Of a stretch of DNA of 64,000 nt, positions 26,701 to 36,915 are shown one piece after another. The position numbers were made by a program, and so were the translations under genes. The DNA lies in the NCBI GenBank assembly GCA_013400155.1, contig VXBM01000045.1:1831793-1895792 (forward strand). The letters are read 5' to 3'. Numbering within the stretch: position 1 is the first letter of the stretch; each line of letters opens with the position of its first letter. A model generated the notes under the pieces. It searched no databases, was not told the origin of the DNA, and saw only the letters and a program-made list of their open reading frames with translations. The stretch is from Helopsaltes ochotensis. Its lineage: Eukaryota; Chordata; Aves; Passeriformes; Locustellidae.

Positions 26701-29700
26701 CAAAGCAAAGCTAACTGAAAAGCCGATCAATACAACAGCATTGAGTCAGACACCTCATTTCATTTAGAGTGCTATAAATGCAGAATGAATAATTTAACTG
26801 GGAAACTCATGCCCTCATGTCTGTTTGTGTGCACACATATACACAAGCATGTTTACAGACATTAAAAATGAGTCCAAGACATAGGGCTACTTAACAAACA
26901 AAAGAATATTCATGTTTTGGCAAACTACTGCTTCGCTTTTACTGGCATGTACGTCCAGGCTGCGCTAGGCATATTTTAGCAATAATGATCAAAGCAAAGG
27001 CTTTCCCTGAAGATTAATGACTGGCTAAGAGGATAGTTTGAGGTCTGTTTACCCCAGCTGGTCCTTAATTCCCAGGAAAAGCATCTGCAACACTTATTAT
27101 TGCTATAAACTTAAGATGGAGGGAGGGGTTATGCTGTTTCAAATGATATGTACAATGACTTTTTAGAGACTTAATGTCTTTCATATTAGCCAGAATGTTT
27201 AACCCATCTCTTAAAGAACTATTCATCTTGAAAGTAAATAACTTCAAACTTCCGTAGCGGCACACTTCATGTAAGCACTGCAAACTCCTCTACAAGCAAT
27301 TCATTACCCCCCCGCCCGCCGCTGTGGCAAGTGAGGAAAGAGATACACAAGGATCATTTCCCTCTTCACTGAAATACAGCTACATCTGGGTGGAGAACGA
27401 GAGCTTTCTAACAGCAGGCAGAACGCCTACATAATATTTAGGACAGAAAGCAAAGAATTATCGACTTTAAACCGAGGAGAATTGAACTATAGAGAAAGCA
27501 ACTGCTTAACCAAACAGAAGCTAATGTGTAACACTCTTGGAAAACACGCATGTGGTTTTTCAGGCAGATTGTGAATCTCTTATCCACGCCGCTAAACAGC
27601 TACTCAAAGGACTAATTTCCCTGATTTAATGGAGAAACAGTTCCAGTTTGAGTAAGTAGTTTCCAACCTGAATTTTATTTATCACAGTGGTCATGAACAT
27701 CATGGCTCACTAGAAGCTCCCAAAAGCCTGCACTTAAGTTCAAGCTGCTATTGCTTTAAATTTTATTCCCTAAAATGCAGAATTCTCAGTTATGGTGAAG
27801 TTGCATCTTAAAATACAAAACCTCCTAAAAAACAAAGATAATAGGCACTACTTAAATTCACAGCAAATTCTGGATTATAACAATAACTGGCCCAAGGAAG
27901 GTTGTATGGATTTTAGATTATTGTAATATGGCAACTGACGGACAGGTTAGATTCAAATCTTGAAGGTGTTTCATTTCACTGTATATACGTTAGCAATCAT
28001 GTTTAGACTTGAAGTAGGCTATATACTATACTTTCCCGTATACTTTCCCACAGACGTACTCTAAACAACAACAAAACAAGTTGTTTTTAGCATCATTATG
28101 AAAAAAACCCAAACCTGGATGTTCCAAATTAAGCATGTGATTCAAATAGCCTCTTTATAAAAAGGATGAATAAACCAAACAGGATTAATTTCTTAAGACT
28201 CAAATGATCGAAAGCCTATTCACAGCCAGCAATAATACTCATGGTTTTGAATGGGATTTGCATGAGAAAAACCTGTGCTCTAAAAAAATTTTACCTTCCC
28301 TGCACAAATAAAGATGCTTTGCTAAGTAGAACAAGATTCAGAGACATGTGCAATATTTTTGCAAATGAAAAGCTCAGCTGTCATCCTTCTGAAGTTTTCA
28401 TATCTGTGTGAAGATAGGTATAAGAATTAAGACACCCTCACTTTAAGTCTGTAGATTCTTCATTACCAGTTTGTAAGGCTAAATAAACAAAAAAAACTCA
28501 GTGAAAGGTGATGTAAAAATGCATTTCTCATAATCTGAAACTAAGCTCTTAATAAATGCATTAAACTTCCTCAAGTGGTGTACTCACTTTGGAAATATGT
28601 GATTTTGAAAAGATCCAAAGACTTGGGAAACCAACTTCCAACATGTTGGAATTTCTCTGTGTGCCTAGATCCTTTCGTATAATTAAAAGGGCCTTTCAAA
28701 CTGTGAGCCCATTAACTTTCTGTACCCATGAGGAATGATCCTTCTCTCTAAGACAACTTTTAGCTTGTTTCAACATATCTCCTAAATGAAGGCATCCATA
28801 AGTGGAAAAACAGCTGATCTCATTTTTGCAGGTAGGTATGATGCAAAACAGCAGAGAAGCCTGATTGTTAGAAACCCATACCTGTATTTACCAGGGCAAC
28901 TATCTTCGGACATTAAAAAGGGCAACTGACTGATCATGACAAGACACGAGCAACAACTTGTCTGATACACAGTAGTGCCAGTCATACACACAACTGTGGA
29001 GACACCAAAGGAAGCAGAAGACTCTGCTAGTACAGGGTTTCTCAAACCTTTTCCTTTCATGAAGGCAGCAGGATACCAAAACTAGGGCTTTTATTTCTGA
29101 AAAATGCTGATCTTTATGTTTTTATAAACATACCATGTTTATAAGAGATGCTGGGTAGGCTGACATTATTTATTAGCACATCATTGTCTCATCTTACAGC
29201 TCATCACTTTGTTCATTTCTTGGTTTATGCATATATAATGAATCCATGGAGCTGCCTTTTAAATTTTCATTTAGCCTTGAATAACTGAGCCATTTTATTC
29301 GGCTTCAAACTCTCTCCAGATGTCCTGACTAGTCCAAACATACATTATTTTGAGAGAGAATACCTACAATATTGTGATTCTTTTTTTTTTTTTCTTATCA
29401 CCAGTACATTGTTCTAACAAAATCTTACTGGCTCCATATTCCACTATTCCAGACTTCAGACAGTTACAGCTGATGAGCTCAGATGGTCTGCCATGACAAC
29501 ATGAGAAGGTAAAGATAAGATTATACAAAGATCCCAACACTATAACTAAAAAAAAATGACCTGGTAATCCAAACAAGATTCAGACTGCAGAGATATTCAG
29601 GAAGATAATCCACTGAGTAACACATATTTGATACCTAAGTCTTCACTGCCCCTCAGCTTCTATTGCATCAGCTGTATCACCTAAATCTGTGCAAAGTTAA

Positions 29701-31599
29701 TATAAAGTAATGCCAAGACAGACTCCAATGTGCAAAGGTATCAGAAAAGCAGCTACTTCCTGCTTTGAAGCAGATTAATGTGGAATCCCAATACAATTTC
29801 AGCTATGGAAGTTCTAGGAGAACACAATGTCAACAACATTTCAAAACACAAACCTACTCCAAATCTCAGAAAAGCCTGCAAATTTCTTAATGCACTTGAT
29901 AAACCATGTCTAAAACCAGTAGTTTCACAGATATTCCTGAGTGTATAAACTGAGCTGTTGCATTTTTCTCATACACCCAGGTGCATTAAGATGAAAACAA
30001 CTTCCCAGCTGTCAGTGTGAGGAACTGTCTCTGGCAAAGACCCAACCAATTTAAAATACCTCATTAACAGCACAACACTACTTCTGTCCTTTAAAACAAA
30101 TGCAAACTCAACAAATTAGACGACAAAACCCACCAAACTACGACAACAACAAAAAAAACAAACAGGAAAAAAACCATAAATATGGCTTTAAATAAAATAT
30201 TGTTTTATATGTTACATATCATATTTTAAAAACCTAATGAATTTTTTCCTCAATAGAAATTTAGCACTGTTTTTGCTCCTCAGCACAAATACCCTTTATT
30301 CCTTTGGTCATTCAAACCTGTATCTACCAAAATGCATTTCCCAATCTGAAACTTATTTATTATGAATTTTGCATCAACTGGCTAAATTAGAGCTTATTCA
30401 AGCATAGGCACTACATTACGCTCTTAGATATTTTTCAAGAAAGTGCTGCTTTAGAAACTGAATTGTTGAGCAGTTTAATTCAAAACACACTACTTTTATT
30501 GATAATAATGAAATTATCATCCATCCAAATAAAACATATATGTCCAAAAGAATAGAACTTCACCCCGAGACTTTATATGTATCATGCTGTATCAAGAAAT
30601 GCTTTACAGACTAGATATGATTAGTTGATACTTGTAAGTTGATATTTAAGTATTAACAGCTTCTATGACTAAGACATCTGTATTTACTTTCATGAAAGTA
30701 CAGTCCTATTCATCATTATGCTTTGAGAAAGTGAAACAAGAAAAACAATTTCATGCAATAAACTCATTTCAGTAGTTAACATTTATTACATAGGGATACT
30801 TTGACAAAAACCCCATGGTATTCACTCTGATCCAACTACTGTAATTATAGAATATTTAACTGTGTCAGGATAGAAGAAAGTAAAAAACAAAATCAATTTC
30901 ATTATGAAAAAACTGAATGTAAATTTATGCTACAACTTAGCTTCTTATTGATGTCAGATTCAAAAAGATGCCAAACCATGAACACAATATTCTTCCATTT
31001 GAGCTCTGTTAATTTATCGGTTATTTATCAAAACTATCTTTACTGAAGACAGTTAATTCCTTATTTTTTCATCTACTGTTCCTGTTATATTTATTTGCAA
31101 ATGAAAGTACATTTATTTAAATGCTATTTACAAGCACCTTCAATGTGGTTCCAATGTAATATATCATCAGCACAGTCTTTGATTTAATTGTTGCCGTCAC
31201 TCATTTTTGTGCACTAACACATGTAGGAGTTCTAAACGCCAAAATATTCTTGCCTTTTTTTTTGTGCTACATACCAGATTTTGTAACCTGTGTCAAGCTA
31301 CCTCCAATGCTTACAACTTGTGAACAGAGGCCAACAATGAGCCTCCCCAGACACTAAATCATAATCTTCATGTTTTTCGTATTTCACATTCTAGCCACAG
31401 TTTCAACATCCATACCCCGTGACATTAGGGAAGGATAAATCAAGGAGGATGACAGCTCCCTTGTAGAGACTGGTACGGCCCTGGGATCTGCCACACCCAA
31501 CACCCACAGCTTCTGCCAGATGTCTCCAAGAGTTTTGCTGCATTAACCCCTTCAGGAGTAACTGAGGGCTTTGTGTTGAACCTTTTTTAAGTAATTGCT

Positions 31600-31602
<3 letters not shown>
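20703..31602. other. Non-coding DNA, no gene recognised
   Basis: About 11 kb with no recognisable exon or transposon. It includes the longest open frame of the window (21997-22500, 167 codons), which looks like chance. It also includes an 18-nt micro-exon-like segment on the minus strand (24786-24803). Mixed T-runs lie near 23801-23830 and a short T run near 29381. C-rich runs after A-runs recur (23089-23099, 28101-28110, 30806-30814). Confidence 0.6.

Positions 31603-31653
<51 letters not shown>
31603..31653. repeat. Pure poly-T tract, 51 bases
   Basis: An uninterrupted run of 51 T is directly followed by GTAG. It could be the poly-A tail of an insertion on the minus strand, but the sequence on its right shows no recognisable retroelement, no AATAAA signal near the run, and no convincing target duplication. 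Its purity suggests a young or length-variable tract. Confidence 0.9.
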
Positions 31654-31654
<1 letters not shown>

Positions 31655-34600
31655 TAGAAGGAGAGAAAAAATACAACACACACTTCTTCCAGAAACTTTG
31701 ACTAACTGAAGCACAGACAGAGGGCTATCAGTGACAATTTGTATATCCATCCTTGTAGTTCCTTAAAGACAGGAATTGGAAGTTAAGGGTTAGCATTGGA
31801 CATTTCTTTTTTCATACCATGCTGCGGTCCCATATCTGAAATAGCACAGTTAAAACTTCTTAAGTTTTATGTTTGTGTCTTCAGACCCAGGACACTGCTT
31901 TACCCTCTCGCAAACAGAATACCCATTACCTGCCTCTCAGCCAAACAGACTATTTAGGCCTTAAATCAACAGGATTTCTAATCCAAAAGCCGTACAGCAA
32001 ACTCCACAACTCTTTCTCTGGGTCTGATCTGGCCCCAGGGACATAAATTTGCATGCAACTTCTAAGTTTGTGAACAGTCCCTGGGCTTAAAGTTGCACAT
32101 GTGTTTAAGTACTTTGTTCAGTCTGGGTCTAAACCAGCTACTTTAAAATAAAAACAGTCACGCAAAGAATAACATTGTTAAAAATATTTTTCCTTTGTCA
32201 ATATCGTACCAAAGGAAAAAAATGCAACAAAATAAACATGCTGACTCCTAGAAGCACATACTGACCTATCAGTAGTTAAACGGCAGCTGAAAGCCATCAG
32301 CAAATATAAATGCATGCCACTTCACATAAAAAGCCAAAATCAATTTTCTTTCAAAATAATAACAATGGTAGATGTGAAGCATATCAAAGATTCTTTGTAC
32401 ACTATTGCAGATAAAAGCATTTGTGGCTGTAAACGGCAAGCAAATGGTCACAGCTCTTAGAGTAAGACTTGCCCTTACTCTTCACCAGGATTTTTTTTGT
32501 GGACTTGAATGCAGATATCTAGGCAATCACATTTTTTTCTCCTGTGAAAAATGTGTTCAAATTTCCAGTGTGTGCATGGCTTTTCATAAAAAAAAGTACA
32601 GCAGTAAAAAATAAGGCAAGGCTTGAATATTGCGCTTCCTAAAACTACTTTCAATTTGCTTTCCAGTAGGTGAGGATTCAAGTTGAGCATCAGTATTTCT
32701 TTAAACAGTTTAAACAATACACTTTAGGTTTCCATCTGTGGAAGAAATCACACTGAAAGTAATACAGCTCTTCTAGAAAACAAACATACAGTAATCAAGG
32801 TTGGACTTGGGCAGAAAGACATTAACATGCCTGCAACTATTTTTCATTTGGGAAACATGCCACTAATCATGTTAAAAACACTTGAAATAACTATCCACAG
32901 TTCACAAGTAATAAATTCAGATGCAGTTTTTATCATTTAAATAAATTGTTCATAAATATCAGCACTGATGGGCTGAGGGTTTGTTCTCATATACAAGAAC
33001 CTCATTTCAAGACAGAATTAGTATTTCTTCTTGAGAAGACTTTTTTTCCTCCCGTTTGTTCGCCATACATATGCTCACTGAGTTAAAGGGTTAAGTAACC
33101 ATTATATTCTAAAGAGCAAACTGTTTGCCTTAGGGCCATCTCCTCCTTACTCCTGATGAATTGCCTGACACTTCATGTATCATACATTACTTTTCACTAG
33201 GAAGCAGCATTTGTTTCCAGTCATGGTGTAAGAACTGACTTTGGAAGTATGAAGCAATGTGGGATAGACCAAAAAAACTAAATTACATCATCATCTACTA
33301 AATAGTCTGTACCAAAATAGTGATACATGTATTTATAAATATGCTTGTACTCAAAAAAAAAATGGGTACAGAGAGATATATAAAAAAAATCTATGCATAC
33401 TAGGATGAATAAAATACCAACTGTGAGAATCAATATTCTGAGTGACAAGACACTTTTCTGGACTAGAATGAAAGAAATGCAAATGTAATTGAGCACTTTG
33501 CACTGAAAGTGTTTGTTAGATGTAAGTTGAACACATGCATCCAAGCCCCTGGCCCAGTTCCCTCTGTGATCTTAGAAAAACTTGTCTGTAAGACACCAGG
33601 GGTTTCATGTGCAGGTCCTGCCACTGCTTCACACCTCTGAATCATCAGTGCACCTTCCTCCCTCTCTTCCCTGAGTGGGAATATGAATGCTTCCTTACCA
33701 CAATGGTACAGCAAGGGTTAAGTCATAAACATTTATAAAGGAGTAGAGACTGCAGAAGCTCTGGACTGCAGGGTATGCTACGACTGAACATAAATTTTAA
33801 TCAAAATACTTCTACTAGCTGAAGGAAGTGGCCAGTGTAACAACAGATACCAGAACAGAGAGGAGGGGAATGAATGCCTTTACAAAATGTATTCAAAACA
33901 TTGAGATGGTGTGGAAAAAGAAAAATAAAATTCCTCTGCAAGTTCCTCCCTCCCTGGGGAACAGAGGACAATAAACATACTTAGGTGACAGATTTGAAGG
34001 GAGATAGGAAGGACAAGAACAGATGGGGGCCAACGCGAAAGGGTAAAGAGCTCAGGAATTGAGATTTCTCAAACAAGTTGTCAGCAAACAGCTACAAAAT
34101 CCATTTACAAAACAGAAGTCTGCTCTCTCCCCAGTTATCCTTTTTGTAGTCTGGTTTTTGTTACCAGTAAGCCCAGTGAAATGAAGATCCAATGTGTGAT
34201 GTTCCTTCAACAGGCTCTGCCCTTTGAATCCTATCATATTGCCAAGGAGCATGGTTCTATGAGTTTTACTGAAGTTCTTTGCTTATGTGAAAAATAACAT
34301 CAAAATACATACTGAAACACCCCCTACCCCACAAAACAGGTTGCAAAACAGGAGTTTCCCATTAAGAAATGCCAAAGGACTTGTATGTATGTGTGCACTG
34401 CAATTCAGTTTTACGTCTAACAGTATGATTATCTGATTATCCCATTACAGAGGGCAAGAGAGAAATCAAAGATCCCCAGTAAGTCAGCATTATCCTTTTA
34501 CACTAGATGAGCAAACCATGTGCCTGGAAAGGCACATAATGAGAAAAAATTAAATGAATTCTATAATACAGAAGGTAACAGACTCCAGGTTGTCAAGGCA

Positions 34601-35439
34601 AACACCATTTCTAACTTGAGAACCTGGTTTTGTAGCCTTTTGCTTTTGCCTTCCCTCAAATGAAACTTTCGGCATTAGCAAGACAGTCACACATTTGGAA
34701 AGCTCAAAACTTGCATCCAATCTCCTTTGCCACCTAGGAATTCCCTTCATTGAAGGCCTCCACAGCCATCTTTGCCATTCTGAATTTGAACAATGGAGTT
34801 TTGTGATTTATCTGCCATAGATTCTTGTCCAGCTGTAAGTTTGCACATATGGCTGTCAGACTGCTCTGTCACCTAAAATCATTAAGTTCTGCACATGTTT
34901 GTATTTTTTGTTTGCTATCCCAACTGGAATTAATACCCTCATTCTTTATCTAATTACAGGGGTTTAAAAATAACAAGAGTAAAAAAAAAAATAAAATGAG
35001 AATGGCCATTATACACACCAACAGCTGATTAAATATCTTTTATCCACTCCTTTATTCATGTGAGACTATACAGGAATCAGAGAAATGGGGTTTTTTTTTC
35101 TTTTTATTTTAGTAGGAGATCCAGCACCCCTGAAAGATTAAAAAAACACTATTTCAAAACTGTCCTTCAAAGCAAACATAGGGCAACTGAAGAACTGTCC
35201 AATGGAAACACACATCAAATGAAATGGTATAATTAAGACAATCTATTTCACAGATAAGTAGTTCATTTTTTGGAAGGTAATGCGTTACCCTCAATTTGGC
35301 CCCCGGAAAAATTGCAGAGAACATTCTACAAGCAAATGTATTCGGATGTAAAGAAAAAAAGGTATTAATGCATTTTTGCACATCCTTTAGAGCTGCCTTT
35401 TTGTAGACATCTTTATACAAGGGAAAAAGTCACACTCAC
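31654..35439. other. Non-coding DNA, no gene recognised
   Basis: Apart from the old repeat at 32.0 kb nothing is identifiable. It lies just downstream of the minus-strand exon-like segment at 35440-35569 and would be intron if that exon is real. Confidence 0.55.
32020..32130. repeat. Ancient palindromic interspersed repeat, copy
   Basis: GGGTCTGATCTGGCCCCAGG at the left and TTAAAGTTGCACATGTGTTT AAGTACTTTGTTCAGTCTGG at the right match the two arms of the repeat type that reads 'GGGTCTGATCCTGCA...AAAGTTACTCACGTGCTTAAGTGTTTGCAGGAT'. The two arms are inverted relative to each other in the family. This copy keeps both ends but has lost most of the symmetry. Confidence 0.4.
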
Positions 35440-35569
35440 CTGTAAAAAATAAGCATTAGGAAAATGCTTGCTCTCAAGAGCTCCACCGTGTTCCAGCCTC
35501 TTGGTAGTTGAAAAACAAAAGGCAATGTCAAAACCCAAGAGGGTACGTTTGAATGGAGGAGGAAATTGA
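35440..35569 (-). other. Candidate internal exon, minus strand (130 nt), unidentified
   Basis: On the minus strand a good acceptor (TTAATTTTTTGCAG) is followed 130 nt later by a near-perfect donor (TTACAG|GTGAGTG). The segment lies about 400-700 bases downstream of the CpG island in the direction suggested by the strand composition. Two of its three frames are open throughout. One gives exactly 43 codons (begins QFPPPFKRTLLGFDIAF, ends NAYFLQ). The other is hydrophobic (contains SWVLTLPFVFQLPRGW). I recognise neither protein. Open frames of this length arise by chance, so this may be a 5' UTR or long non-coding RNA exon. The splice sites and position are the evidence; coding status is undecided. 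Confidence 0.35.
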
Positions 35570-36023
35570 CTGCAAAAAATTAACTCATATAACACAAAAA
35601 CACAGCTTGTGTAACTCATTGAAAGCTCAAGAATCAAAGCTAAATTTGAGAATTTACCCTAAATAGCAGAATGAGTAAAATGAAACCAGAGGGTCTTCCA
35701 GGAGGCTTCAGATGATGTTGTGATACTGCTGTCAATTTCTCAGTGAACTTGTAAACATACATGTATATTTCAGTAAGTTATGACCACAAAAGCACTTCCC
35801 TGACTACTATCAAAAGCTTTACAAGGTAGCAATTAACCATCACCTAAATGCGCAACGCCCAAGCTTGCCAATAGAAAGGGCAAAAACTCCTGCCCTGGGG
35901 CAGTTACGAAAAAAAGCAAAAACACATACGCACGAAATCAAGTCAAAAAGTTAAGGCCAAAAGCCGCCCCATCCTCCCTGGGGCTCGGGCAGGGGCAGTT
36001 CCCGTGGGGCCGCTCCCACAGCC

Positions 36024-36201
36024 NNNNNNNNNNNNNNNNNNNNNNNNNNNNNNNNNNNNNNNNNNNNNNNNNNNNNNNNNNNNNNNNNNNNNNNNNNNNN
36101 NNNNNNNNNNNNNNNNNNNNNNNNNNNNNNNNNNNNNNNNNNNNNNNNNNNNNNNNNNNNNNNNNNNNNNNNNNNNNNNNNNNNNNNNNNNNNNNNNNNN
36201 N
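36024..36201. other. Assembly gap (178 N)
   Basis: An unbroken run of N sits inside the CpG island. Both edges are GC-rich, so the missing sequence is probably also very GC-rich, a common cause of read dropout. The gap may hide part of a first exon or a transcription start site. The stated length may be an estimate rather than a measured size. Confidence 0.98.
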
Positions 36202-36236
36202 TCTCGAAGCCTCCCGCCGGGAAGGTACTCACTCAC

Positions 36237-36245
36237 AGGTTCCAT
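36237..36245 (-). CDS. Possible first coding exon end (Met-Glu-Pro then splice donor)
   Basis: On the minus strand inside the CpG island an ATG stands in a good translation context (GGACATGG, with G at -3 and +4). It reads Met-Glu-Pro and then meets GTGAGT, a consensus-like donor start, although the exon base before it is T rather than the usual G. If the donor is used, only three codons lie in this exon and the 5' UTR extends to higher coordinates. If it is not used, the frame stays open (VSEYLPGGRLR) into the assembly gap. I do not recognise the N-terminus. It does not join in phase with the open frames of the exon-like segment at 35440-35569, so the two are not shown to belong to one reading frame. 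An unrelated non-coding first exon is equally possible. Confidence 0.2.
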
Positions 36246-36382
36246 GTCCGACGGGACCACGAGGCACCCGGCGCTGGGGCCAGCCCTCAGGCGACCCGAA
36301 CCGACGGCGGCGACCCCCGTGCCCCGGGGTGGGTGGCTCTGCCCCCCGCTATTTCAGGCTCGCCGCCCCGGGCCGGGGGCAG

Positions 36383-36451
36383 GTCACAGGTGGCTGTCAC
36401 AGGTGGGCTGTCACCTGCCGGCTGTGACCCCGCTCCGCCCCGCCGCACCTG
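36383..36451. repeat. 14-bp imperfect tandem repeat with four E-boxes
   Basis: Inside the CpG island about three units of 14 bases follow one another, each carrying GGCTGTCAC or a close variant with CAGGTG or CACCTG. The E-boxes are at 36387-36392, 36400-36405, 36412-36417 and 36446-36451, the last just beyond the tandem units. CACCTG/CAGGTG is the sequence bound by ZEB and Snail repressors and by some basic helix-loop-helix factors. Four in 65 bases is far above chance. Whether it is a regulatory array or just a small tandem duplication cannot be told from sequence. Confidence 0.6.
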
Positions 36452-36807
36452 GGCGCGCTTTGCAGCTCCCGGCTGCGCCCCGTCCCTCGGTGCCGCCCGC
36501 AGCGCGGCTGAGGGCAGGAGCCGGGCCCGCGGTGCCCGCCGGGCTTAGGGAGCCAGGCCGCGCAGGGAGGCAGCGCTCCGGCCTTGGAGGAGGCCACTGC
36601 TCGGACACCGTGAGGAGCGCAGTCCTTGAGTGCTCCAAGGAGACAAGAGGTGGCCTTTCCAGCCAGCTAGCAAGAGTTTGATGGGAAGTCCGAATTGGAC
36701 TTCTAACACGGTGGAAAGGGGAAGTGATCCCATAGCAATGTGCGAAGCTAACATCAATGTAATGGGCAAGTGACAAGAAAATTAACCATTTCCTTCTCTT
36801 TTTCTAG

Positions 36808-36915
36808 AAGCTTCCACAGCTAAGAAGAACCACCAGTGACAGAAACAGAAAATTGAATAGTTGTCTGAATTATCTTCCCAAGAAGATAAACTCATTTAAA
36901 AATAGTGACTCAAAG
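36808..36915 (+). other. Candidate exon, plus strand (108 nt), unidentified
   Basis: A strong polypyrimidine tract and acceptor (TTTCCTTCTCTTTTTCTAG, ending at 36807) precede a segment open for exactly 36 codons (begins KLPQLRRTTSDRNRK). It ends at CAAAG|GTGTAG, a mediocre donor whose intron side would read Val-stop. It lies about 200 bases right of the CpG island, where a plus-strand transcript would begin. A possible first-exon donor on the same strand is ACACC|GTGAGG at about 36609. The protein is not recognised. One open frame in three over 36 codons is roughly an even chance event, so the acceptor is the only strong point. Confidence 0.18.

Larger units (their letters stand above)
35950..36630. 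promoter_or_regulatory. CpG island, probable (bidirectional) promoter
   Basis: This is the only strongly GC-rich and CpG-rich segment of the window. I count roughly 40 CpG dinucleotides between 36202 and 36620, whereas flanking 60-base lines usually have none or one. It contains a GC-box-like CCGCCCCGCC (36435-36444) and four CACCTG/CAGGTG E-boxes (36387-36451). A CCAAT motif lies just outside at about 35869. No TATA box is apparent at a fixed distance from anything that looks like a start site. CpG islands of this size in AT-rich vertebrate DNA usually mark the first exon and promoter of a gene. The change of strand composition across it suggests transcription leaving in both directions. About a quarter of the island is missing (N run). 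The island call is firm; promoter function and direction are inferred. Confidence 0.8.

Noticed and set aside
31403..31750. Minus-strand frame with a polylysine run
   Set aside because: The lysines are only the T51 tract read in reverse.
31654..31800. Processed pseudogene with the T51 tract as its tail
   Set aside because: The adjacent minus-strand sequence has no recognisable gene, no AATAAA near the run and no clear target duplication.
36004..36681. Long open frame across the CpG island
   Set aside because: It runs through the N gap, and GC-rich sequence lacks stop codons by composition; not evidence of coding.
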